Below, one piece after another: positions 17,770 through 26,334 of a DNA stretch of 64,000 nucleotides (positions are counted from its first letter, which is position 1; each line of letters begins with the position of its first letter). The translations under genes were made by a program, and so were the position numbers. The DNA comes from Bacteroidota bacterium. GTDB lineage: Bacteria > Bacteroidota > Bacteroidia > Flavobacteriales > Flavobacteriaceae. The stretch covers positions 62,001 through 126,000 of the forward strand of contig JAEYTL010000028.1 in the NCBI GenBank assembly GCA_023434025.1, given 5' to 3'. The notes below the pieces were generated by a model. It saw only the letters and a program-made list of their open reading frames with translations. It was not told the DNA's origin and made no database searches.

Positions 17770-18609
17770 ATGAAATATTATAAGTTTTTTAAATTATTGC
17801 CATTTTTAGCCCTTGTTTTTCTTATGAGTTGTGAGAAAGATAAAGGAGAGGTGGCTTTTGAAGGAGATGCTTTATTGAATTTTTCCTTTACTACTAGTGA
17901 AGTTTTAGTTTTACAAGAAACAGGTTCTGTAGACTATGAACTTTCGTATGGTACCTTTAGGCCTGTCGTTGGTGATCACACTGTGACTTTAATTCCTGAC
18001 GTAGAAAATTCAACAGCTGTTTTAGGGGTGGATTATGAAATTATTGATAATACTGATGTACTGGCATCTGGAAAAGGTTACAGTAGTTTTACACTCAGGT
18101 TTTTTGAAGAGCCAGCTACATTGGCAGGTAAGGTTGTTGTTTTTTCTCTACAATCTGCAACATTATCAAATGCTGATTTTAATACAACGAACACACTTAC
18201 AGTTAAGCTTACTTGTCCGGTCGAAGAAACTATGTTTGTTGGAAGTTACTTAATTGAACAATTAAGTCCTTATGTGGATGGTCCTACTTTGGATGATGGT
18301 TCTGTGGTAACGCTTAATGTGATTCCGGGTTCGATTAGTGGAAGAACTTTTATGACAAAAAACTATCCAACGTATTGTACTCCGTTACGTCCGTTTAATT
18401 TTGATTTGATTTGTGGTGATGTTATTGTTAGGCCAAGTCAGCCTAGTTCTTGTCAGTGTACAGCTGCGGGCTTATTCTTTGGTCCGGCGACTGTGCCTTC
18501 AAATTATGATATTGCTGATGATAGTGTATTTGAGTTGACATTTACGGATGATGTTACTTCAAATTGCGGACCAGCAGCACAGACTACTTATCGATTTACT
18601 AAACAATAA
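17770..18609 (+). CDS. Accessory lipoprotein of the SusCD operon
   Basis: A 279-residue lipoprotein: MKYYKFFKLLPFLALVFLMSC gives lipobox LMSC. The mature protein looks all-beta: residues about 30-140 resemble a Calx-beta or DUF4843-like sandwich (VDYELSYGTFRPVVGDHTVT, GVDYEI), followed by a Cys-containing region (TYCTPLRPFNFDLICGD and PSSCQCTAAG). It starts 11 bp after SusD and ends at a strong terminator, so it is the last gene of the unit. The position matches SusE/SusF-like surface binding proteins. A glycan- or peptide-binding role is inferred from position; the family is not firmly recognised. Confidence 0.8.
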   Translation: MKYYKFFKLLPFLALVFLMSCEKDKGEVAFEGDALLNFSFTTSEVLVLQETGSVDYELSYGTFRPVVGDHTVTLIPDVENSTAVLGVDYEIIDNTDVLASGKGYSSFTLRFFEEPATLAGKVVVFSLQSATLSNADFNTTNTLTVKLTCPVEETMFVGSYLIEQLSPYVDGPTLDDGSVVTLNVIPGSISGRTFMTKNYPTYCTPLRPFNFDLICGDVIVRPSQPSSCQCTAAGLFFGPATVPSNYDIADDSVFELTFTDDVTSNCGPAAQTTYRFTKQ

Positions 18610-18627
18610 ATTTTTATTGATATTATG

Positions 18628-18657
18628 AAAGTCCTAACAACAGTTAGGACTTTTTTT
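18628..18657 (+). terminator. Terminator of the SusCD operon
   Basis: The stem AAAGTCCTAAC / GTTAGGACTTT with a 4-nt loop runs into seven Ts. Confidence 0.88.
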
Positions 18658-18659
18658 AT

Positions 18660-18667
18660 TATATTTG
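18660..18667 (+). promoter_or_regulatory. Candidate promoter -7 element of the subtilase gene
   Basis: TATATTTG matches TAnnTTTG directly after the preceding terminator, 45 bp before the ATG. The leader also contains a small perfect inverted repeat, GAGCAAA/TTTGCTC. Confidence 0.4.
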
Positions 18668-18712
18668 CTTGCTATAGAGCAAATTTTGCTCGTTTTTTTA
18701 AATTATTAAGTT

Positions 18713-20605
18713 ATGAAAAAGTTTTACAGTTTGTTACTTGTTGCCGTATTGTTTTCATTTTCCGGTTTCTCACAAAGCAAAGAGAAGTTAAAGAAAGTGA
18801 TAGCGAATACTGATGTTGAAAGTTTAAATAGTTTGTCTGTTGAGTTTAACAATGAGTTTGCAGAAAGACAAGGCAGGATTCATGATTTTTTGCTAAAGAA
18901 CCCTTCAGTAAGTAAAAAAGAAACGGTTGATGGCGTTACCAAAGAGATTTATGATGTGCTTTCTACTGGAGAGATACTGTATTACCAAACGTCAAATTTA
19001 ACATCTTCTTCCACTATCAGAGCTAATATGCTTTACAGCGGAGGAAGTTTAGGTTTGAATGTACAGGGACAGGGAATGCATGTTGGTGTTTGGGATGGCG
19101 GTATTGCCAGAGAGACCCATAATGAATTTTCTGAAAATAAAGTTATGAATTTTGATTTCGGTGATTACAATGCTCATGCAACACACGTAATGGGAACTAT
19201 ATTGGCAAAAGGAGCCCAGTCAACTTTAAGAGGGATTGCTTTTAATGCAACAGGTAGTGCTTATGACTGGAATAACGATTACGCAGAAATGACTCAGGCT
19301 GCTTCTGAAGGATTATTGGTTTCTAATCATTCCTACTGGATAGGATCTACAACGGCTAAATGGATGTACGGAGCTTATGATTCAAGAGCCCGGCAATTAG
19401 ATCAGATTACCTTTTTAGCACCTTATTATCTGCCGGTTACAGCAGCGGGTAATGATAGAAATGATTTTGCAGATCCTGTAATCGGTCAACATTTATCCGA
19501 TAAATCTGGTTATGATTTGATCCGAGGGATGCAAAATGCCAAAAACTTTCTGACAGTAGGAGCTGTGAACAATGTTCCTACTTATACAGGTCCTTCTAGC
19601 GTAGTTATGTCAGCTTTCAGCAGTTGGGGTCCTTCTGATGATGGAAGAATTAAACCGGAAGTTGTGGCCAAAGGCGTAAGTGTACGTTCTACTTTGCAAA
19701 CTACCAATACAGATAACGGATTCATGAATGGTACTTCTATGGCTTCTCCGGCAGTAGCAGGTGCAGCACTTTTACTGCAACAACATCACGATAATCTGTT
19801 TGATCAGTACATGAGGGCGGCAACATTAAAGGGATTGATTATGCATACTGCTGATGAGTCCGGCTTCTACGACGGACCCGATTATGAATTTGGATGGGGA
19901 CTTGTAAACGTTGGAAAAGCGGCTAATACGTTAACAGAAAAGCAAGGTAATTCAGCTATTGTTGATGAGTTGACCCTGAATAACGGACAGACTTATACCC
20001 GTACGTTTGCTGCTTCCGGAGCAGAGACACTGAAGGTGTCTATTTCCTGGACTGATCGTCCGGGAACTGCTAACAACGGTGTGGCAGACCCTTCTTCATT
20101 GTATTTGATAAATGATTTGGATCTCAGGGTGACTAAGAATTCGGATGTTTTTTATCCCTGGACGTTAGACCCGTTATTGCCATACAATGAGCCGGTTAGA
20201 AATGCGGATAACTTCAGAGATAATTTTGAAAGAGTTGATGTTGATAACCCGGACGGATTATACACTATAACCGTATCTCATAAGGACAATCTTGTTGGCG
20301 GTTTGCAAAATTTTTCCCTTATAGTCACAGGACCTAATCTCACATTGAATACAGCTACTTTTGATAAGGAAACATTATTTAGTGTTTATCCTAATCCATC
20401 AAACGGTGTGTTTAATGTTGAATATAATTTTGAATCTTCTGAAGGATTGATACAGGTATATGATATACAAGGCAGAGTTATTCTTGAATCAAAACCAACA
20501 TCTTCTAAATCAACATTAGATTTATCATCTCATTCTAAAGGTTTGTATTTGGTAAAATGTATCGATGGCACCAAAACATCAACTAAAAAGATAGTTGTTA
20601 ATTAA
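18713..20605 (+). CDS. Secreted subtilisin-like serine protease (S8) with T9SS sorting domain
   Basis: A 630-residue exported protease. Signal peptide: MKKFYSLLLVAVLFSFSGF (then SQ). The S8 catalytic domain has Asp128 in HVGVWDGG, His155 in HATHVMGT, an oxyanion-region Asn in TAAGNDRND, and Ser342 in GTSMASPAVAGAALL, so the triad is complete. A beta-sandwich follows (about 430-545; DLDLRVTKN). The last ~80 residues (VYPNPSNGVFNVEY, IQVYDIQGRVI, GLYLVKCIDG, ending KKIVVN) are a type A T9SS sorting domain. It is predicted to act outside the cell as an endoprotease. It is a single-gene unit bounded by two strong terminators, directly downstream of the SusCD operon. Confidence 0.95.
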   Translation: MKKFYSLLLVAVLFSFSGFSQSKEKLKKVIANTDVESLNSLSVEFNNEFAERQGRIHDFLLKNPSVSKKETVDGVTKEIYDVLSTGEILYYQTSNLTSSSTIRANMLYSGGSLGLNVQGQGMHVGVWDGGIARETHNEFSENKVMNFDFGDYNAHATHVMGTILAKGAQSTLRGIAFNATGSAYDWNNDYAEMTQAASEGLLVSNHSYWIGSTTAKWMYGAYDSRARQLDQITFLAPYYLPVTAAGNDRNDFADPVIGQHLSDKSGYDLIRGMQNAKNFLTVGAVNNVPTYTGPSSVVMSAFSSWGPSDDGRIKPEVVAKGVSVRSTLQTTNTDNGFMNGTSMASPAVAGAALLLQQHHDNLFDQYMRAATLKGLIMHTADESGFYDGPDYEFGWGLVNVGKAANTLTEKQGNSAIVDELTLNNGQTYTRTFAASGAETLKVSISWTDRPGTANNGVADPSSLYLINDLDLRVTKNSDVFYPWTLDPLLPYNEPVRNADNFRDNFERVDVDNPDGLYTITVSHKDNLVGGLQNFSLIVTGPNLTLNTATFDKETLFSVYPNPSNGVFNVEYNFESSEGLIQVYDIQGRVILESKPTSSKSTLDLSSHSKGLYLVKCIDGTKTSTKKIVVN

Positions 20606-20642
20606 ATTTTTACCTTATATTAAATATTACATAAAAACTAAT

Positions 20643-20672
20643 AAAACACTTTCTTTAGAAAGTGTTTTTTAG
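20643..20672 (+). terminator. Terminator of the subtilase gene
   Basis: A 12-bp stem AAAACACTTTCT / AGAAAGTGTTTT with a T-run at the end. Confidence 0.85.
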
Positions 20673-20698
20673 TTTATTTGAACTTTAATTTGATAACG

Positions 20699-22693
20699 AT
20701 GAAAATATTTTATTATCTGCTTTTTTTAGTGCTTTGTCATCATGGTTTTGCACAGGTTGATGCAGGAAAAAAAAGGAAGGGTTTGTCATCTGATAATATG
20801 CTCAATAGTAATAATGATACGGTGAGAAGAAATAACACAGTTACATCAAACGATAAAATTTACAAATCAGCGGCTAAAATTTCCGATTACAAAATCATTA
20901 CTATTGAGCGAGATACAACTCATTATGATACATCGTTAACCATTCAAAAAGAATACCGATATAATTATTTACGTAAAGATATTTTCGGGCTGCAACAATT
21001 TGCAAACGAAGGTCAAACATACAATACGTTAGATTATGGATTAAATCAGTTTGACCCCTATCCGGAAATCGGATTTAGCGGGAAGCATTTCAATTTTCTA
21101 AAAGCAAACGAAATAAATTATTATCATGTACCAACCCCTTTAACGGAATTATATTTTAAAACCGTGATGGAACAGGGACAGAATCTGGACGCTTTTATAA
21201 CACTTAATACGACGGAAAGACTTAATTTTTCTATTGCATACAAAGGGCTTCGCTCTTTAGGAAAATACATTAACCAGCTTTCCAGTACCGGAAATTTTCG
21301 TTTTACCACCAGTTATCAGACCAAAAATAGGCGATATCAATTGAAAGTTCATTTTACGGCTCAGGATATACTGAACGGAGAGAATGGCGGGATTGTCAAC
21401 ACGGAGGACTTTGAAAGTGGTGAAGAAGATTTTAGAAACCGTGCCCGGGTACAAGTCTTTTTAAATGATGCGGAAACAGTATTGAAAGGGAATCGTTATT
21501 TTTATGACCACTACTTCCGGATAAATAGAAATGATGCACAAAATAATATATACCTTCATCATCAATTGAATTATGAGCATAAATTTTATAACTATAAGCA
21601 GGCTACAGTTGCAACTACCATCATATCTGATCAGGGTAACAGAGTTGTAAACCGTTTTGGCAATGCTTATGTGTTGAATAACATTAATGACGAAACACGC
21701 TATAACCGGATGTACAACAAAATAGGGGCATTATATGAAAATAAATTACTCGGAGAGTTTCAGTTTTTTATAGAAGATTTCAGGTATAACTATTTCTATA
21801 ACCGGGCAATTGTACAAGGCACTGAGCTTATACCAAGTAATTTAAGCGATGAAATTCAATCTGTGGGCGGACAATATACCTACCAAAAGAACAGATGGAA
21901 CGGAAAATTCTCTTATACGACCTCTCTCACAGACCAAAGCCTTTCCAGTTTTGACGGTAAATTAATTTTTAAATACGACGAAAAAAACAGTATCGATCTG
22001 CGTTATCAGAACCTGAACCGGTTGCCTAATCATACCTTTTCACTTTTTCAGAGCAGTTATCAAAGCTACAACTGGTCTAATCGTTTTAAAAATGAAAAAA
22101 TAAACAATATAGAAGCAACGGCAAAAACACAATGGATTGAGGCTGCTCTTCAACTCACCACACTTACGGATTATCTTTATTTCGGACAGGACGAAGCTCC
22201 ACAGGATCAACTTCTGGTAACGCCAAAGCAATATGACAAAACGATCAACTATCTTAGCGTTAAAGCCGGAAAAGAATTGAAATTTTGGAAGTTTGGATTC
22301 GACAATACCATTCTGTACCAAAAAGTAGATCAGGAGGATGATGTCTTAAATGTACCGGAACTTACTCTTCGCAGTACGTTATATTTTTCCGGACATTTCT
22401 TTAAAAAAGCACTTTTTATTCAAACCGGACTAACCGTTAATTATTTTAGTAAATATAAAGCGAATGATTATCATCCGGTAATTGCTGATTTTTATGTGCA
22501 AAATACACGCGAAATAGGAGACTTTCCCATGGTTGATTTTTTCCTTAATGCCAAAGTAAAAACAGCTAGAATCTACCTTAAAGCAGAACATTTTAATGCA
22601 GCAATGACCGGATTTAACTATTATTCTGCACCAGGTTATCCTTATCGTGACTTTATTGTACGCTTCGGACTTGAGTGGAATTTCTTTTTATAA
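20699..22693 (+). CDS. Putative outer-membrane porin (Bacteroidetes Porin_10-type)
   Basis: A 664-residue beta-barrel protein. The ATG gives a signal peptide MKIFYYLLFLVLCHHGFAQ; a TTG 21 bp upstream is less likely. A ~100-residue polar N-terminal part precedes a chain of alternating aromatic/polar strands (PEIGFSGKHFNFL, YYHVPTPLTELYFKTVMEQG, NLDAFITLNTTERLNFSIAY), and the protein ends in a barrel-type strand (FIVRFGLEWNFFL). This matches the large 'putative porin' family restricted to Bacteroidota. Probably a general diffusion or specific channel; the substrate is unknown. It has its own gene unit. Confidence 0.85.
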   Translation: MKIFYYLLFLVLCHHGFAQVDAGKKRKGLSSDNMLNSNNDTVRRNNTVTSNDKIYKSAAKISDYKIITIERDTTHYDTSLTIQKEYRYNYLRKDIFGLQQFANEGQTYNTLDYGLNQFDPYPEIGFSGKHFNFLKANEINYYHVPTPLTELYFKTVMEQGQNLDAFITLNTTERLNFSIAYKGLRSLGKYINQLSSTGNFRFTTSYQTKNRRYQLKVHFTAQDILNGENGGIVNTEDFESGEEDFRNRARVQVFLNDAETVLKGNRYFYDHYFRINRNDAQNNIYLHHQLNYEHKFYNYKQATVATTIISDQGNRVVNRFGNAYVLNNINDETRYNRMYNKIGALYENKLLGEFQFFIEDFRYNYFYNRAIVQGTELIPSNLSDEIQSVGGQYTYQKNRWNGKFSYTTSLTDQSLSSFDGKLIFKYDEKNSIDLRYQNLNRLPNHTFSLFQSSYQSYNWSNRFKNEKINNIEATAKTQWIEAALQLTTLTDYLYFGQDEAPQDQLLVTPKQYDKTINYLSVKAGKELKFWKFGFDNTILYQKVDQEDDVLNVPELTLRSTLYFSGHFFKKALFIQTGLTVNYFSKYKANDYHPVIADFYVQNTREIGDFPMVDFFLNAKVKTARIYLKAEHFNAAMTGFNYYSAPGYPYRDFIVRFGLEWNFFL

Positions 22694-22856
22694 GAAACAT
22701 TTTATAATTCATTGTGTTCCGATTTTCCCTTAAAAATAGGGTTTTATCTCAGGAAAACCAAGTGCCAGCATTAGTCATTTTAAAAATCCAACAATCGGAC
22801 TATGAACTATCCAATAATCTAAAAATCCCTATCTTTACCCCAGAAAAACAAACAGA

Positions 22857-24218
22857 ATGAAATTTGCAAAGAACATATTAGAAACAATCGGTAATACACC
22901 GTTAGTGAGAATCAATAAAATTACGCAGGAATTAGATTGTTTAGTGCTGGCCAAAGTGGAAACATTCAATCCCGGAAATTCAGTGAAAGACCGTATGGCA
23001 GTAAAAATGATTGAAGATGCTGAAGCAGATGGTCGTTTGAAGCCGGGCGGAACCATTATCGAAGGAACTTCAGGAAATACCGGAATGGGTTTGGCGTTAG
23101 GAGCCATCGTGAAGGGTTATAAATTAATCTGTGTTATAACGGATAAACAGTCAAAAGAAAAAATGGATATTCTTCGGGCTGTCGGTGCCAAAGTAATTGT
23201 TTGCCCGACCGATGTAGAACCGGATGACCCACGTTCTTATTATTCTGTATCCAAACGATTGGGAACAGAAATACCTAATTCATGGTATGTGAATCAATAT
23301 GACAACCCGTCCAATGCCGTGGCTCATTATGAACAAACCGGTCCCGAAATTTGGGCACAAACAGAAGGAAAAGTAACCCATTTTGTGGTGGGGGTAGGAA
23401 CCGGCGGAACCATTTCCGGAGTAGCAAAATATTTAAAAGAGCATAACCCTAACGTAAAAGTTTGGGGGGTTGATACGTATGGTTCGGTATTTAAAAAATA
23501 CCACGAGACCGGAATTTTTGATGAAAATGAAATTTATTCTTATATTACAGAAGGTATAGGTGAAGATATCTTACCTAAAAATGTTGATTTCTCGCTGATT
23601 GACGGTTTTACAAAGGTGACCGATAAAGATGCCGCAGTTTTTACCAGAAGATTGGCCCTGGAAGAAGGGATTTTTGTGGGCAATTCAGCCGGAGCAGCCA
23701 TTAAAGGTGTTTTGCAGTTAAAGGAACATTTTAAACCAGAAGACGTAGTGGTGGTCTTGTTTCACGATTCAGGAAGCCGTTATGTAGGGAAAATGTTTAA
23801 TGACGATTGGATGCGTGAACGCGGGTTTTTAGATGAAGAGATTACCACCGCTGCTGATTTAATTAAAGGGCATCGTGATAAGTCGTTGGTAATTGTTCGT
23901 ACGGAGGAACTGGTTGCTCATGCTATCGACCGATTGAAAAAATATAATATTTCCCAAATCCCGGTTATCGATACGACCGGTTTTGTTGGTTCTATTGATG
24001 AATCCGATTTGTTCAGAAGCTATTTTGCCGATAAAAATATTGCTGAAAAACCAATTCGTGAAATCATGGGTAAGCCCTATCCGGTTGTTCATGAAAACAC
24101 CCCGGTGGAAGAAGTTTCAAAACTCATCAACAAAGATAACCAGGCCGTTTTGGTTCAGTTGGAAAATGGGAAATACCATATTATTACCAAGCACGATATT
24201 ATTAGCTCTATAAAGTAG
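22857..24218 (+). CDS. Cystathionine beta-synthase-like PLP enzyme with CBS domain pair
   Basis: A 453-residue enzyme. Residues 1-310 are a fold type II PLP domain: TFNPGNSVKDRM holds the PLP lysine K44; EGTSGNTGMGLAL and GVGTGGTISGVAKYLKE are substrate- and phosphate-binding loops. Residues about 330-453 hold two CBS motifs (ISQIPVIDTTGFVGSIDESD and PVEEVSKLINKDNQAVLV), as in cystathionine beta-synthase rather than plain cysteine synthase. The reaction is serine (or O-acetylserine) plus homocysteine or sulfide to cystathionine or cysteine; the CBS pair may bind adenosyl ligands. A near-consensus TATCTTTA lies 20 bp upstream. A strong terminator follows. Confidence 0.92.
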   Translation: MKFAKNILETIGNTPLVRINKITQELDCLVLAKVETFNPGNSVKDRMAVKMIEDAEADGRLKPGGTIIEGTSGNTGMGLALGAIVKGYKLICVITDKQSKEKMDILRAVGAKVIVCPTDVEPDDPRSYYSVSKRLGTEIPNSWYVNQYDNPSNAVAHYEQTGPEIWAQTEGKVTHFVVGVGTGGTISGVAKYLKEHNPNVKVWGVDTYGSVFKKYHETGIFDENEIYSYITEGIGEDILPKNVDFSLIDGFTKVTDKDAAVFTRRLALEEGIFVGNSAGAAIKGVLQLKEHFKPEDVVVVLFHDSGSRYVGKMFNDDWMRERGFLDEEITTAADLIKGHRDKSLVIVRTEELVAHAIDRLKKYNISQIPVIDTTGFVGSIDESDLFRSYFADKNIAEKPIREIMGKPYPVVHENTPVEEVSKLINKDNQAVLVQLENGKYHIITKHDIISSIK

Positions 24219-24241
24219 TTTAACTAAAAGCATAAATATTG

Positions 24242-24275
24242 AAATCCAATCTTTCACAGGTTGGATTTTTTTTAT
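24242..24275 (+). terminator. Terminator after the cystathionine beta-synthase-like gene
   Basis: The stem AAATCCAATC / GGTTGGATTT (one G-T pair) with a 7-nt loop, followed by eight Ts in total. Confidence 0.8.
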
Positions 24276-24318
24276 ATTTTTAACCTATCATTTTGTGCCA
24301 TCATTTATACTATACGCC

Positions 24319-25593
24319 ATGAAAGAAGAATTTCTGCATTATATCTGGCAATACAAAAAATTTGCTTTTACCAATCTACGGATTACTTCCGGACAGCAAC
24401 TCACCATAATTCATTGTGGTTATTATACTCAACAGGCCGATCCTGATTTTTTTAATGCTCACCTCATTATTGATGAGCAGCGATGGGCGGGAAATATAGA
24501 AATTCACCTGAAATCTTCTGATTGGTATGCACACCATCATGAGACGGACGCAGTTTATGACAATGTTATTCTACACGTAGTATGGAAACATGATACTGAG
24601 GTGTTCCGTAAAAATAATGCTGTGATTCCTGTACTCGAACTTAGACAATATGTTGCCGCAGAAGTTTTGAATCAGTATAATCAGTTGTTTGTGCGAAAAA
24701 CATGGATCAATTGTGAGAACCAATTGAAGTTGATCGATAGCTTTACACTGTCCAATTGGGTAGAGCGTTTGTTTTTTGAACGCCTGGAAAAAAAAGCAAA
24801 TGACGTGGAGGCTTTCCTATTCAAAAATGCTTTTGACTGGGAAGCCGCTTTTTATCAGTTATTAGCCAGAAGCTTTGGATTGAACACTAACGGGGAAGCT
24901 TTTTTAAAAATGGCAGAATCTATTCCTTTTTCTGTGATTAAAAAAGAGCGGTACGAAGTAGAAAGCATAGAGGCCATTTTCTTTGGCTCAGCAGGGCTCT
25001 TAGAAGACAAAAATGAAGATGTTTATTATGTGGATTTAAAGCAAAGATGGGATTATCTGAAGCATAAATACCAATTAGAGAAAAAATATTTTCAGCCGGT
25101 TCAGTTTTTCAAACACCGTCCGGATAATTTTCCTACCATACGGTTAGCCCAACTGGCTCAGTTGGTTTTTTTAAGGCATCACATTTTTCAGAATGTGATT
25201 AACACTAAATCAGTTCAGGAGATTTATCCAATGTTTAATGGTGCGGTATCGGACTATTGGAAAACACACTATCTTTTTGACAGGCAACATAAAAAAAGAA
25301 ATAAAGTACTGTCAAAAAAATTTATCGATTTAATCATACTAAATTGTATTCTTCCGGTTAAATTTGCTTATGATTATGCCAACGGAAATGTCAAACCGGA
25401 AGAGTTAATAGCGTGGGCTTCTGCTCTTGCACCGGAAAAAAATACAATTATTGAAAAGTTTAATCAGATTGGATTAAAATCAAATAACAGCTATCAATCA
25501 CAGGCTATTCTTCAGTTAAAGAAGGAATATTGTAATACAAATAAATGCCTGCATTGTGCTATTGGACAAAAGTTGATTAACTTTACTACATAA
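24319..25593 (+). CDS. DUF2851 family protein
   Basis: A 424-residue cytoplasmic protein of a family conserved across Bacteroidota and of unknown function. Characteristic segments: LHYIWQYKKF at the N-terminus, GYYTQQADPDFFNAHLIIDE, WAGNIEIHLKSSDWYAHHH, and a C-terminal CNTNKCLHCAIGQKLI with clustered cysteines. The D-P-D-F...G-N-I-E-I-H arrangement recalls the acidic core of PD-(D/E)XK nucleases; this is an inference from spacing only. The C-terminal CxxxxCxxC may bind a metal. The ATG is preferred over a GTG 24 bp upstream. It starts after a terminator and is 11 bp from the next gene, so it probably heads a three-gene unit. Confidence 0.85.
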   Translation: MKEEFLHYIWQYKKFAFTNLRITSGQQLTIIHCGYYTQQADPDFFNAHLIIDEQRWAGNIEIHLKSSDWYAHHHETDAVYDNVILHVVWKHDTEVFRKNNAVIPVLELRQYVAAEVLNQYNQLFVRKTWINCENQLKLIDSFTLSNWVERLFFERLEKKANDVEAFLFKNAFDWEAAFYQLLARSFGLNTNGEAFLKMAESIPFSVIKKERYEVESIEAIFFGSAGLLEDKNEDVYYVDLKQRWDYLKHKYQLEKKYFQPVQFFKHRPDNFPTIRLAQLAQLVFLRHHIFQNVINTKSVQEIYPMFNGAVSDYWKTHYLFDRQHKKRNKVLSKKFIDLIILNCILPVKFAYDYANGNVKPEELIAWASALAPEKNTIIEKFNQIGLKSNNSYQSQAILQLKKEYCNTNKCLHCAIGQKLINFTT

Positions 25594-25604
25594 AAGAGAA
25601 TTTT

Positions 25605-26012
25605 ATGGAAAAGAATACAACCAAGCAGTCATTCGGACAAAGGATAAAAAAATACATTATCCGTTTTTTTATTTTGTCTGTCATCGCTTTTTTCGGATAC
25701 TTTGCGTTTGTTTATTATGTTCCTTATTCTGAGGGAGTCCGGTCTGGCGAATTAATTAAATTCAGTAAAAAGGGCGTGGTCTTTAAAACGTGGGAAGGTG
25801 AGATGAGTCAAGGAATTTCAGGAGCTCAGATTTTTTATTTTACCGTTCCTAACAAGGAAAAAGAAGTAATTCAAAAAATGGAAAACCTACAGGGCAGGTA
25901 TGTGAAACTCACTTATGAAGAAAGATATAAGTCCTTTTTCTGGTGGGGAGATACACCCTATTTTGTGACTGCGGTAGAAGAAGAACAATCACCATTTGTT
26001 AACCCTAAATAA
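25605..26012 (+). CDS. Single-pass membrane protein of unknown function
   Basis: A 135-residue protein with a basic N-terminus (QSFGQRIKKYIIR) and one transmembrane helix (about residues 20-42, FFILSVIAFFGYFAFVYY). The soluble part begins YSEGVRSGELIKFSKKGVVF and reads as a small beta domain (KTWEGEMSQGISGAQ), with YVKLTYEERYKSFFWWGDT near the C-terminus. No known catalytic motif was seen. It lies 11 bp after the DUF2851 gene and 6 bp before a PspC-type gene, so the three are probably cotranscribed. Confidence 0.78.
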   Translation: MEKNTTKQSFGQRIKKYIIRFFILSVIAFFGYFAFVYYVPYSEGVRSGELIKFSKKGVVFKTWEGEMSQGISGAQIFYFTVPNKEKEVIQKMENLQGRYVKLTYEERYKSFFWWGDTPYFVTAVEEEQSPFVNPK

Positions 26013-26018
26013 AACAAA

Positions 26019-26246
26019 ATGAATTGGATAACTCCTATCAGGCTTTTTTTTGAAAAGCATGGGTTTCACGTTTCTTCCCGTTTGGCCGACAGGTTAGGGA
26101 TGAGAGCTACTAATGTCAGATTGTTTTTTATTTATATTTCATTTGTTACGGTAGGACTTTGGTTTGGTGTTTATATAACCTTGGCTTTTTGGCTGAAGTT
26201 AAAAGATATGATTTACACAAAACGCAGTTCTGTTTTTGATTTATAG
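26019..26246 (+). CDS. PspC-like small membrane protein
   Basis: A 75-residue protein whose layout matches a PspC domain: an N-terminal amphipathic part (LADRLGMRATNVRLFFIY) and one transmembrane helix (about 30-58, SFVTVGLWFGVYITLAFWLK) ending in a basic tail. PspC domains take part in envelope stress sensing with PspB/PspA in proteobacteria. No PspA, PspB or PspF homologue is visible here, so only the domain assignment is supported. It overlaps no other gene and is 6 bp after the previous one. Confidence 0.72.
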   Translation: MNWITPIRLFFEKHGFHVSSRLADRLGMRATNVRLFFIYISFVTVGLWFGVYITLAFWLKLKDMIYTKRSSVFDL

Positions 26247-26300
26247 AAAATACCAAAAAATATTGGCGATACTTTTTTTAAAACCATTTTTTTTTGCATC

Positions 26301-26329
26301 TTGCTGAACCAAAATTTAAATTAAATTTA
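26301..26329 (+). promoter_or_regulatory. Candidate promoter of the sodium:alanine symporter gene
   Basis: TTG, 18 bp, then TAAATTTA (one mismatch to TAnnTTTG), ending 5 bp before the ATG. Confidence 0.45.
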
Positions 26330-26334
26330 ACTTT

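Noticed and set aside
18625..18813. 62-codon plus-strand frame between the SusCD operon and the subtilase
   Set aside because: It reads through the terminator stem and overlaps the subtilase signal peptide in another frame.
22721..22745. CCCT...AGGG hairpin after the porin gene as a terminator
   Set aside because: Only four base pairs form; the flanking T-tracts do not pair with each other. The stem is too weak to claim.
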